From assembly GCA_937888895.1 (NCBI GenBank), contig CALASV010000244.1:1-16904 (forward strand): a DNA stretch of 16,904 bases. The letters are read 5' to 3'. Below, in pieces: positions 7,404-14,927 of the stretch. The position numbers were made by a program, and so were the translations under genes. This DNA is from an uncultured Clostridia bacterium. Its GTDB lineage: Bacteria; Bacillota; Clostridia; Lachnospirales; Lachnospiraceae. How positions within the stretch are numbered: position 1 is the stretch's first letter; the number at the start of each line of letters is the position of its first letter. Below the pieces are notes generated by a model. That model was not told the origin of the DNA. It saw only the letters and a list, made by a program, of their open reading frames with translations, and searched no databases.

Positions 7404-8333
7404 ATGAGGAAAGGAAAATATAGTAAATTTATTATATTGAATATTGGAATGAAATTATTTGGAGAGGCAGAAAAACGAATTTTAAGTTATTTTCAAAAAG
7501 GAAGTAAAATTATATTCAAAGGACAGGAATTTTCTATTATAGAAGCTGATAAACCAACTTGTTTACATGGAGAACCGAAAACGGATATTTATGTTTTACT
7601 TCAAAATGATGTAAAGGTGGAAGAAATAAAAATTTCTTATAAAAAAGAAAATGCAGACTTTTTAGAAAATAAAACAAATGCAGAACGAGCAGAGCAAATA
7701 TTTGGACCAAATTGGAATGTTATAATTGAGGAATCCACTTTGACATTAAAAAAACAGTTTGAAGAGAGAATGCGTATCTATAAAGAAGCATTTCGGAAAA
7801 CAGAAAAAGGTGCTATTACTCTTGGATGGAAATTTGAATTATTAAATAAACCAGCAGGAGAATTATCTGGGAAAATGAATCTTACAAAACAACAAGTATA
7901 TGATGTGTATGCAGGAACAAATTTATCAGAAGAAAAGAGAAATGCTTTCGTAAATGGTAGGATAGTTTTAAATTCAGGGATTGCAAATTATATTCTTGTT
8001 GCAGATAATATAAGTTCAGCACAAGATGTAATAAATAATATGATACCTATTGATGAGTATATTGAATTGCATCCAGATATTTATTTTGGCTGTAAAGCAT
8101 TAAATTATAGAACTTCTGTGTCAAAATATGATGGAAATAGACCTTTAGCAGTTCAAGTAGATTGGAAGATTGTAAATGAAAAACTAATATCTGATATTGA
8201 GTTTGAATATCCATTACAAAAAAATGGAACAGAAATGGCAAATAGATTATTGTATTGTTTAAATAAGCTATCCATTGAAACAACAGATGATATTAACGAA
8301 AAGAATGCAGATATGAGTCATGTTTATAAATAA
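7404..8333 (+). CDS. Predicted type II restriction endonuclease, PD-(D/E)XK type
   Basis: A 309-residue protein next to a HaeIII-like methyltransferase. The segment GEPKTDIYVLL, then EEIKISYKK and ADFLENK (about residues 56-90), looks like a PD-(D/E)XK nuclease core, with candidate catalytic residues D61, E74 and K76. The KTD...ISxKK...NK arrangement is common in type II restriction enzymes. I do not recognise the exact family. GGCC cleavage is inferred only from the partner enzyme. The start is uncertain: the ATG at 7404 has no good ribosome site, and a second in-frame ATG at 7449 (residue 16) is not better supplied. It lies 19 nt upstream of the preferred methyltransferase start, giving the order R then M. 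No controller (C) protein or Vsr endonuclease gene is seen. Base composition is clearly more AT-rich than glgP, which fits transfer. Confidence 0.75.
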   Translation: MRKGKYSKFIILNIGMKLFGEAEKRILSYFQKGSKIIFKGQEFSIIEADKPTCLHGEPKTDIYVLLQNDVKVEEIKISYKKENADFLENKTNAERAEQIFGPNWNVIIEESTLTLKKQFEERMRIYKEAFRKTEKGAITLGWKFELLNKPAGELSGKMNLTKQQVYDVYAGTNLSEEKRNAFVNGRIVLNSGIANYILVADNISSAQDVINNMIPIDEYIELHPDIYFGCKALNYRTSVSKYDGNRPLAVQVDWKIVNEKLISDIEFEYPLQKNGTEMANRLLYCLNKLSIETTDDINEKNADMSHVYK

Positions 8334-8352
8334 ATAAAGGATGGTAAAATTA

Positions 8353-9360
8353 ATGCAGGTAATTAGTCTTTTTTCTGGTTGTGGTGGATTAGATTTAGGA
8401 TTTAAAAAGGCAGGATTTGAAATACCAGTAGCAAATGAATTTGATAAAACGATATGGGCAACATTTAAAGCAAATCATCCAACAACACATTTAATTGAAG
8501 AAGATATTAGAAAGATTAGTAAATCAGATATAGAGAAATTTGTGAGTGGAGAGATAGATGGTATTATTGGTGGACCTCCTTGTCAATCATGGTCGGAAGC
8601 GGGTACATTAAGAGGAATTAATGATGCGAGAGGACAACTTTTTTTTGATTATATAAGAATTTTAAAAGAGTTTCAACCTAAGTTTTTTTTGGCGGAAAAT
8701 GTAAGTGGTATGTTGTCCAATCGACATTCAAAAGCAGTGGAAAATATTATTAATCTTTTTGAAGAAGCAGGATATAATGTTAGTTTAAATTTAGTAAACG
8801 CAAAAGATTATGGAGTAGCTCAAGAAAGAAAAAGAGTATTTTATATTGGTTTTAGAAAAGATTTAAATTTAGAGTTTCAGTTTCCAGAAGGTTCTACAAA
8901 AGAGGAAGAAAAAAAAATAACTTTAAAAGATATTATATGGGATTTGCAAAATACAGCTATTCCAGCGGAGGAGAAAAATCGTCATAATCCAAAAGCGGTC
9001 AATAATAATGAATATTTTGTAGGAGATTATTCTACTATTTTTATGAGTAGAAATAGAGTAAAAACGTGGGAAGAACAAGCATTTACAGTACAAGCATCAG
9101 GAAGACAATGTCAATTACATCCACAAGCACCGAAGATGGTAAAGATAGGTAAGGATGAATGTAGATTTGTAAAAGGAAAAGAAGAACTTTATCGAAGAAT
9201 GACAGTTAGAGAAGTTGCTCGTATACAAGGGTTTCCAGATGATTTTCAATTTCTATATGATATGGTCGATACAGGATATAAAATGATAGGAAATGCAGTT
9301 CCTGTGAATTTAGCATATGAAATAGCAAGTGCAATTAGAAAAATTTTAGAAAGAAAATAA
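8353..9360 (+). CDS. DNA (cytosine-5) methyltransferase, M.HaeIII-like, probably GGCC
   Basis: A type II C5 methyltransferase that uses S-adenosylmethionine and protects host DNA from the neighbouring nuclease. The start at 8353 is preferred over an ATG at 8341: AAAGGATGG (8336-8344) then sits about 8 nt upstream, and the protein opens MQVISLFSG like M.HaeIII (MNLISLFSG). The length is 335 residues. Motif I is FSGCGGLDLG, motif IV is GGPPCQSWSE with the catalytic C77, motif VI is AENV (E115), motif VIII is QERKRVFYIGFR, and motif X is GYKMIGNAVPVNLA. The target-recognition region (YSTIFMSRNRV, FTVQASGRQCQLHPQAP) matches my memory of M.HaeIII almost residue for residue, hence the GGCC prediction. 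The stop codon abuts the right terminator repeat. Confidence 0.96.
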   Translation: MQVISLFSGCGGLDLGFKKAGFEIPVANEFDKTIWATFKANHPTTHLIEEDIRKISKSDIEKFVSGEIDGIIGGPPCQSWSEAGTLRGINDARGQLFFDYIRILKEFQPKFFLAENVSGMLSNRHSKAVENIINLFEEAGYNVSLNLVNAKDYGVAQERKRVFYIGFRKDLNLEFQFPEGSTKEEEKKITLKDIIWDLQNTAIPAEEKNRHNPKAVNNNEYFVGDYSTIFMSRNRVKTWEEQAFTVQASGRQCQLHPQAPKMVKIGKDECRFVKGKEELYRRMTVREVARIQGFPDDFQFLYDMVDTGYKMIGNAVPVNLAYEIASAIRKILERK

Positions 9361-9409
9361 ATAGAATGACCTTGAAATAAGAGCAACATCTTGTTTCAAG
9401 GTCATTTTG
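9360..9409 (+). repeat. 50-bp direct repeat, right copy, flanking the R-M unit
   Basis: This is the second copy of the repeat at 7181-7230 (45/50 identical). Its first base is the last base of the methyltransferase stop codon, so the repeat edge coincides with the gene end. Similarity fades beyond 9409. Confidence 0.85.
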
Positions 9410-9416
9410 CTTTTTA
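9365..9416 (+). terminator. Intrinsic terminator after the methyltransferase (repeat copy 2)
   Basis: AATGACCTTGAAA (9365-9377) and TTTCAAGGTCATT (9394-9406) form a perfect 13-bp stem, followed by TTTTGCTTTTT. It separates the R-M transcript from the regulator operon. Confidence 0.85.
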
Positions 9417-9444
9417 TTTTATAGTATCGTTTTAGGTCATTTTC

Positions 9445-9453
9445 TGCTAAAAT
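9445..9453 (+). promoter_or_regulatory. Possible extended -10 promoter of the regulator operon
   Basis: TGC (9445-9447) directly precedes TAAAAT (9448-9453), which fits an extended -10 element. No convincing -35 box lies 17 bp upstream. It is about 36 nt before the response-regulator start and downstream of the methyltransferase terminator. An overlapping TACAAT (9453-9458) is an alternative -10. Confidence 0.4.
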
Positions 9454-9489
9454 ACAATTATGGAAGAAAGATAGAAAGAAGGTGTTTCT

Positions 9490-10248
9490 ATGGAACAGAT
9501 AATTTGGCATATTGCTATTTGCGAAGATGATGTAACACAACAACGAAATCTTTATCGCATGGTGAGTCAGTGGTGTGAAAATCATGGATATATTGCTAAA
9601 ATTTCACTGTTTGCTAAGGCAGAAGCATTACTATTTGCTTGGGAAGATAGAATGGAGTTTGATTTTCTACTTTTAGATATTGATTTTGGAAAAGAGGATA
9701 TGAATGGAATGGAACTAGCGAGAAAAATTCGTCAAAAAGATGAATATTCTTGTATTATTTTTATTACAGCTCTAAAAGAATATATGAACCAAGGATATGA
9801 TGTGAGAGCATTGCATTTTTTGGTAAAACCATTAGAAGAAGGTCGTTTATGGGAAGTACTAGATATGGCACAGAGTTCTAAACAAGCAAAAGAGAAATTT
9901 ATTTTGTTAGAGTTAGATGGACAAGTACAGCGAATACCTGTTAGTCAAATTGTATATGCAGAAGCATTTTCTCATTCTATTGTATTACACTTTTTGAAAA
10001 ACAAGGAGCATTTTTATCAAGAATATAAACTTGACTTAAAGGAGTTGGAACATCAACTATTAGGTCAAGATTTTTTTCGGTGTCATCGTTCTTATTTGAT
10101 TGCTCTTTCTTATGTATGTCGGATTGGAAAAGGAGAGGTAGTGCTAGAAAATAATATACATCTTCCTATGGGACGTACAAAAGAAAAAAAGTTATATGAA
10201 GCGTTTCTTGAGTACCATAAGAGAACTGGAGGAATTTTAAATTTATGA
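9490..10248 (+). CDS. LytTR-family response regulator (AgrA/ComE/VirR type)
   Basis: A 252-residue transcription regulator with an N-terminal receiver and a C-terminal LytTR DNA-binding domain. The receiver has the acidic pair in CEDD (12-14), the phospho-acceptor aspartate D63 (LLLDID), the conserved threonine T93 (FITAL) and lysine K113 (LVKPL). The LytTR domain spans about 145-245, with the typical FFRCHRSYLIAL segment and the RIGKGEVVLENNIHLPMGR strand region. This family usually binds pairs of short direct repeats near the promoters of peptide-signalling, bacteriocin or exporter genes. The ribosome site AGAAGGTG sits about 6 nt before the ATG. The kinase gene overlaps it by ATGA, so the two are translationally coupled. 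Likely targets are its own operon and the exporter genes downstream. Confidence 0.93.
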   Translation: MEQIIWHIAICEDDVTQQRNLYRMVSQWCENHGYIAKISLFAKAEALLFAWEDRMEFDFLLLDIDFGKEDMNGMELARKIRQKDEYSCIIFITALKEYMNQGYDVRALHFLVKPLEEGRLWEVLDMAQSSKQAKEKFILLELDGQVQRIPVSQIVYAEAFSHSIVLHFLKNKEHFYQEYKLDLKELEHQLLGQDFFRCHRSYLIALSYVCRIGKGEVVLENNIHLPMGRTKEKKLYEAFLEYHKRTGGILNL

Positions 10249-10910
10249 AGTTTTTGTTTTTTCAACGATTAGTAGAACGGCATACTTATGCATGGCAAAA
10301 AGCGTTAATAGAAAAACATTGTGATGAAGTACAACATATGTATCAACAAATGCGAGTATGGAAACATAATTATAAAAATCATCTGCAAGTGATGAAGGCA
10401 CATTTAGAACTTGGAGAGTATGAAGAATTAGAGCAATATATTGCTTATTTAGATAAAGAAATTAATCAAATTGAAAAAGTAATTCATACAGGAAATGTAA
10501 TGTTAGATGCCATTTTGAATAGTAAGATTTCTTTAGCTAGGGAAAAAGGTATAGAAGTGAATGTAAAAGTAATACTTCCACCTTCTATTGTCATCAATGA
10601 ATATGATTTGTGTGCAATATTGGGCAATTTATTAGATAATGCAATTGAAGGCTGTTTGTCACAAAAAGAAGAGGAAAAAAGATTTCTTCGCATTTATATT
10701 AGTGTATTGAAAGGGCAACTTTACTTATCAGTAACAAATTCTCATCATACAACAATAAAAAAGGAACATGGAAAATATTTTTCTACAAAATCTGTGGGTA
10801 GAGGGTTAGGAATTATTAGTATAGATAGTATAGTGAAAAAATATAAAGGTTATGTTAATCGTCAACAAGATGAACTTATTTTTGCAACGGAAATTATGTT
10901 GCCGTTATAA
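10245..10910 (+). CDS. AgrC-like GHKL sensor kinase lacking membrane segments
   Basis: A 221-residue histidine kinase core. The probable phosphorylated histidine is H41 in WKHNYKNHL, the GHKL-family version of the H box. The ATPase domain shows NLLDNAIEGC (N128 and N132) and GRGLGI (185-190). Typical AgrC-like kinases carry five to seven membrane helices before this core. Here only a short, weakly hydrophobic stretch (residues 1-10) precedes a helical dimerisation region, so the protein looks cytoplasmic. It is not obviously a truncation product: it overlaps the regulator by ATGA and has its own GGAGGAA (10228-10234). It should phosphorylate the LytTR regulator, but what it senses is unclear; a membrane partner or an internal signal is possible. 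Confidence 0.88.
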   Translation: MKFLFFQRLVERHTYAWQKALIEKHCDEVQHMYQQMRVWKHNYKNHLQVMKAHLELGEYEELEQYIAYLDKEINQIEKVIHTGNVMLDAILNSKISLAREKGIEVNVKVILPPSIVINEYDLCAILGNLLDNAIEGCLSQKEEEKRFLRIYISVLKGQLYLSVTNSHHTTIKKEHGKYFSTKSVGRGLGIISIDSIVKKYKGYVNRQQDELIFATEIMLPL

Positions 10911-10948
10911 AGAATATGTTTGTTAAAAATCTGTTTTAATTTTTTGTT

Positions 10949-10978
10949 GTTCATGTTTTGAAAAATACCATTCGTGCA
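10949..10978 (+). promoter_or_regulatory. Candidate LytTR direct-repeat operator for the exporter operon
   Basis: Two similar half-sites, GTTCATG (10949-10955) and ATTCGTG (10970-10976), lie in direct orientation exactly 21 bp apart. That is about two helical turns and the spacing usual for LytTR regulators. They sit just upstream of where the poor -35 box of the exporter promoter would be, the normal place for activator binding. The match between halves is short (TTC, then A or G, then TG), so chance is possible. Confidence 0.35.
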
Positions 10979-11004
10979 AAAATCTTCTTGGAAATTATAA
11001 AAAT

Positions 11005-11013
11005 TGATATACT
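11005..11013 (+). promoter_or_regulatory. Promoter (-10) of the ABC exporter operon
   Basis: TGA (11005-11007) followed by TATACT (11008-11013) makes an extended -10 element. The -35 position (10985-10990, TTCTTG) is weak, as in activator-dependent promoters. It is about 36 nt before the GTG start of the first exporter gene. The rest of the 138-base gap after the kinase gene shows no clear terminator and no credible peptide gene. Confidence 0.45.
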
Positions 11014-11048
11014 TAAAAAAGTTCAACAAAGGAAGGAGATAAAAAATA

Positions 11049-12911
11049 GTGAACAAAGAAATAAAAGAAGGTATTTTTACGAATTATTTCTATTTTTATC
11101 AGGAATTATTTCAAAATAGTAAGTGGAATTTTCCTTTATTTTTAGGGAATATTGTAGGTAATGTAGCAATATCTTATCTTATTTTGTATATTCCAAAATG
11201 GTTGCTTTGGTTAGTAGAGGAACAGGTTTCCATAACAAAAGTAATAGGTTGTATGGTTTTTGTTGGCATCTTGCTTATATTGATTCGGTTGCTTTCTAGC
11301 GAAACAGAATTGTTATTGAAAAATCAGTGTTTAAAATTTCGTCATGTTTTAGAGGAAAAAATATTAAAAAAAATTTGCCATACTTCTTATAGTAATTTAG
11401 AAAACCCTGAATATCGGAAAATGGTAGACCATGCAAAAGAACTTTATGAAAGGTGGGATAGAGATGTTTGTTGTTGTCTGTATACCTCAAGTGATGCGAT
11501 TATTTTCTTATTGAAAATTATAATTTCTGCTAGTATTTTATCTACTTTACATCCTCTTGCTGTAATATCTATGATATTTGCTGTTTGGGTGCAGTATCAA
11601 GCAGGAAAACGTTTGGCAAAGTGGAAACAATTACATAGAGAGTTATGGCAACCATTAGAAATGAAAATGGACTATATTTCTCGAAAAATTAGTGAATTTT
11701 CGAGTGCAAAAGATTTGCGTTTGTATACAGCACATCACTGGTTATTACCCAAATATCAACGTTTGATGAAAGAGAGACAAACTTGGAATAAAAAGCAGTT
11801 AAAACAAGAAAATGTTACGAATATAATCAATCGTTTCGCTGAACTTTTCCCACATAGTATTGTATACTTTTTTCTCATACAAGGAGTATTAAAAGAACAG
11901 ATTAGAGCAGATGAATTTGTGCTTTATGTAGGACTTGCGATAAGCTTTAGTGATTCGCTAGTTGTATTTATTGATATGGTAAAGGAGTTAAGGGAGACAA
12001 GTATTTCTATTTTTGATTATCGTTTGATGTTATATAAAAAAGATTCCATCACTCGACCAGAGGAAAGTCATAATTTACTTCCAAAATCTGCACCAGAACT
12101 TGTTTTTTCTCATGTCAGTTTTTCTTATCCAAATGCTGAGAGTAAGACATTAGATGATTTGAATTTTGTAGTAAAACCAAAAGAGAAAATTGCGATTGTT
12201 GGTTTGAATGGAGCTGGAAAGACAACATTGATAAAAGTACTTTGTGGAATGTATGAAGCAACCAAAGGAGAAATTTTAATTGATGGATTAAAAGCATCCG
12301 AACAAAATTTAGAGTCTTATTATTCTCTTTTTTCTGTAGTCTTTCAAGATTTAAATATTATTCCAGCTACCATTGCAGAAAATGTAGCAGCTTGCTCTAT
12401 ACAAGAACTAGATAGAGAGAAGGTAATTTCTTGTTTAAAACAAGCAGGTTTATGGGAGGTAATAGAGAAATTACCTGATGGAATGAACACTTATTTACCA
12501 AAAGAAATGTTTCAAAAAGGCACATTGCTTTCTGGTGGAGAAACACAAAAACTTTTACTTGCTCGTGCTATTTATAAAAAAGCTCCTATTTTGATTTTAG
12601 ATGAACCAACAGCAGCACTAGATGCGATTGCAGAAAATGAACTTTATTTAAAGTATAATGAATTAACAAAACATAGCACTTCTTTTTATATTTCACATCG
12701 GCTTTCTAGTACTAGATTTTGTGACCGAATTTTTATGATGGAAAAAGGAAAAATGATAGAAGTAGGAAGTCATGAACAACTAATGGAGAAAAAAGGAGCA
12801 TATTATCAGCTTTATCAAGTACAAAGTCATTATTATCAAAATGACCGTTTGGAAGCATTTGAATCAGAATTAGATTCTTCGTGGGAGGTGCAGTCTTATG
12901 TCAGTTCATAA
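11049..12911 (+). CDS. ABC exporter half-transporter, first subunit
   Basis: A 620-residue permease-ATPase fusion of the multidrug/peptide exporter type. Hydrophobic segments lie at about 25-55, 63-83, 145-175 and 270-310, forming the membrane domain. The nucleotide-binding domain begins near 355. Walker A is GLNGAGKTT (385-393), the signature is LSGGE (494-498), Walker B ends in D518 with catalytic E519 (LILDEP), and the switch histidine is H550 (YISHR). All catalytic residues are present. The start is GTG, chosen because GGAAGGAGA (11031-11039) is well spaced. The next gene overlaps by 14 nt and has the same architecture, so the two subunits probably form a heterodimer. There is no C39 peptidase domain, so it would not cleave a leader peptide itself. 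The substrate is unknown: a peptide, lipid or drug. Confidence 0.92.
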   Translation: MNKEIKEGIFTNYFYFYQELFQNSKWNFPLFLGNIVGNVAISYLILYIPKWLLWLVEEQVSITKVIGCMVFVGILLILIRLLSSETELLLKNQCLKFRHVLEEKILKKICHTSYSNLENPEYRKMVDHAKELYERWDRDVCCCLYTSSDAIIFLLKIIISASILSTLHPLAVISMIFAVWVQYQAGKRLAKWKQLHRELWQPLEMKMDYISRKISEFSSAKDLRLYTAHHWLLPKYQRLMKERQTWNKKQLKQENVTNIINRFAELFPHSIVYFFLIQGVLKEQIRADEFVLYVGLAISFSDSLVVFIDMVKELRETSISIFDYRLMLYKKDSITRPEESHNLLPKSAPELVFSHVSFSYPNAESKTLDDLNFVVKPKEKIAIVGLNGAGKTTLIKVLCGMYEATKGEILIDGLKASEQNLESYYSLFSVVFQDLNIIPATIAENVAACSIQELDREKVISCLKQAGLWEVIEKLPDGMNTYLPKEMFQKGTLLSGGETQKLLLARAIYKKAPILILDEPTAALDAIAENELYLKYNELTKHSTSFYISHRLSSTRFCDRIFMMEKGKMIEVGSHEQLMEKKGAYYQLYQVQSHYYQNDRLEAFESELDSSWEVQSYVSS

Positions 12912-14766
12912 TAGAATAAAAAAAGGAATAACATTTTGGCAACAGGCAAAGAGAGTTTGCCATATATCCTTACGAGGAGCAAAATTGATGTGGCAGGAAT
13001 CGAAAGAATATACGCTTTTATCTTATATAGATTTTATACTAGAAAGGTGCACTCCTTATTGGCGAATTTATTTTTCTGCGAGATTGTTAGATGCGATTAT
13101 TACAAAGCAAGAGTCGATAGTTTTATTGCAATATACGGCATTTCTTTTACTTGGAGAGTTATGTCTAAATCTTATTAAGAATTGGTTTATTTATGCTAGC
13201 GAACAAACTCATTTTTCCTTTTATCAAAAAGAGCAAATGATTTTTGGGAAAAAGATTATGGATATGGATTATTCTTTGTTAGAAGATGAGGCAACACATA
13301 CACTATATCAGCGAGTAAACCGAGAAACATTTAATGATGGAAAAAATTTAGAACAATTGCGTTATAGTATGCCAGCATTTGTCAGTCATATTGTTTCTAT
13401 GATAATTGCACTAGTTATGATAAAAGATTTTTTAGTAAGTATGAGCGACCAAATCATTTGGGTATTGTTTTTTGTAATAACATTACTTGGAGGGACATGG
13501 ATTAGTTCTAAATGTAGTGCAAAGAATGAAGCAATTTGGCTTAAATGTCAAAATAAAATTAGTGAAAATTGTGTGCAAAGAGATGGCTATATGAATTACT
13601 TAAATAATTATGAAAAAGGAAAAGAAATTCGTATTTTTGGTTTTGGAAATTTGCTAATAGAACGTCTTATGACAGCACATCATGTGAATGATAAAGTATT
13701 AGATGAACGAAATCGTGTCATTGTTTTTTATGATGTAATTACACAGTTTGTAAGTGGAATTAGTTCGATTGTAATTTATTGTATGACAGTTATTGCAACT
13801 TTGATGGGGAGAATTACGCTAGGAAGTATGACAAAATACATTCAATGTATTGACAATTTTATTATATCATCCAAAAGTATATGGAATATTTGCATTGCAT
13901 TATGGTATAATGCAGAGTATTTGGAACGATTTTTCACTTTTTTGGATATTCCACAAGAAATGAGAAAAGGCTGTATTCCAGTAGAAAAAAGAATGGACAA
14001 AGAATATAAAATTGTATTTGAGCATGTATCTTTTCGTTATCCAAACAGTGAAACTTATGCATTAAAAGATTTGAATTTGGAATTTAAAATAGGGGAGAAA
14101 TTAGCAGTTGTTGGAATGAATGGAAGTGGCAAAACAACTTTTATTAAGTTATTATGTCGGCTTTATGACCCAACGGAAGGTACTATTTATATGAATGGTA
14201 TTGATATTCGAAGATATCAATATGAAGAATATTTGAGTTTATTTTCCGTTGTATTTCAAGACTTTAAATTATTTTCGTTTAGTATCGGAGAAAATGTAGC
14301 AATAGAAGAAAATTATGAAGAAAGAGTAGTAAAAACGGCATTAGAAAAAGCAGGACTTTCTAAGTTTTTAGAAGAACAAAAACAAGGCTTGAAAACAGTT
14401 CTTTATCGTGACTTTGAAAAAGATGGTCTTGAAGTTTCAGGTGGAGAGGCACAAAAAATTGCACTAGCAAGAGCTATTTATAAAGGAGCAGCCTTTGTTT
14501 TATTAGATGAACCAACAGCAGCCTTAGACCCATTGGCAGAATATGAAATATATAGAAGATTTAATGAAATGGTAGCAGACCGTACAACAATATATATTTC
14601 TCATCGAATGTCTTCTTGTCGTTTTTGTGGAGATATTGCTGTTTTTCATGAAGGTAGTTTGGTGCAACGTGGTAGCCATGAAGAGTTAATGCAACAAACA
14701 GAAGGAATGTATTATCAATTATGGAATTCTCAAGCACAATATTATCGTAACAGTTCAGCCATATAA
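12898..14766 (+). CDS. ABC exporter half-transporter, second subunit
   Basis: A 622-residue permease-ATPase fusion, the partner of the preceding subunit. Membrane segments fall in roughly the first 330 residues (for example VSMIIALVMIKDFLV and IIWVLFFVITLLGGTW). The ATPase domain has Walker A GMNGSGKTT (406-414), signature VSGGE (513-517), Walker B with D537 and E538 (LLDEP) and switch histidine H569 (YISHR). Both subunits therefore look catalytically complete, unlike exporters with one degenerate site. GGGAGGTG lies about 9 nt before the ATG, within the end of the first gene. The last codons (residues N-S-S-A-I and the stop) lie inside the left arm of the palindromic element at 14747-14920, so that element defines the C-terminus. 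Substrate unknown. Confidence 0.92.
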   Translation: MSVHNRIKKGITFWQQAKRVCHISLRGAKLMWQESKEYTLLSYIDFILERCTPYWRIYFSARLLDAIITKQESIVLLQYTAFLLLGELCLNLIKNWFIYASEQTHFSFYQKEQMIFGKKIMDMDYSLLEDEATHTLYQRVNRETFNDGKNLEQLRYSMPAFVSHIVSMIIALVMIKDFLVSMSDQIIWVLFFVITLLGGTWISSKCSAKNEAIWLKCQNKISENCVQRDGYMNYLNNYEKGKEIRIFGFGNLLIERLMTAHHVNDKVLDERNRVIVFYDVITQFVSGISSIVIYCMTVIATLMGRITLGSMTKYIQCIDNFIISSKSIWNICIALWYNAEYLERFFTFLDIPQEMRKGCIPVEKRMDKEYKIVFEHVSFRYPNSETYALKDLNLEFKIGEKLAVVGMNGSGKTTFIKLLCRLYDPTEGTIYMNGIDIRRYQYEEYLSLFSVVFQDFKLFSFSIGENVAIEENYEERVVKTALEKAGLSKFLEEQKQGLKTVLYRDFEKDGLEVSGGEAQKIALARAIYKGAAFVLLDEPTAALDPLAEYEIYRRFNEMVADRTTIYISHRMSSCRFCGDIAVFHEGSLVQRGSHEELMQQTEGMYYQLWNSQAQYYRNSSAI

Positions 14767-14920
14767 AAATTTATACAAATTGGAATTGCAAACTTGTTTG
14801 CAAATAACAATTTTATAAATTTTTTATATGGCGTTCGCCCATAAAGCGAGATTTTTAGTTGCGTTAGCAACGAAAACGACTGCGTAGCAGTCAAATCGAG
14901 CTTTATAGCTGAACTGTTAC
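14747..14920. repeat. Multi-hairpin palindromic element between convergent genes
   Basis: The element is bounded by perfect 13-bp inverted arms, GTAACAGTTCAGC (14747-14759) and GCTGAACTGTTAC (14908-14920). Inside are at least four hairpins: GCAAAC-TT-GTTTGC, GGCG-TT-CGCC, GTTGC-GTTA-GCAAC and GACTGC-GTA-GCAGTC. The first is wrapped in a 24-base AT-rich palindrome running from CCATATAAAAA to its complement TTTTTATATGG, with one bulge on each side. The last two are enclosed by AAAGC/GCTTT and ATTT/AAAT pairings. The whole could fold like a cloverleaf in RNA or as a cruciform in DNA. It lies between convergent genes and could end transcription from both sides, though T tracts are poor. It is probably a dispersed non-coding repeat; I do not know a name for it. 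Confidence 0.75.
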
Positions 14921-14927
14921 AATATTA

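Noticed and set aside
10911..11048. Signal-peptide or bacteriocin precursor gene between kinase and exporter.
   Set aside because: The available start codons reach stops within a few codons in the frames I checked, and no glycine-glycine or leader motif is seen.
14747..14920. CRISPR array, integron attC site or group II intron as an explanation of the hairpin cluster.
   Set aside because: There are no regularly spaced identical repeats, no integrase or cas genes, and no intron domain V-like sequence or reverse transcriptase nearby.
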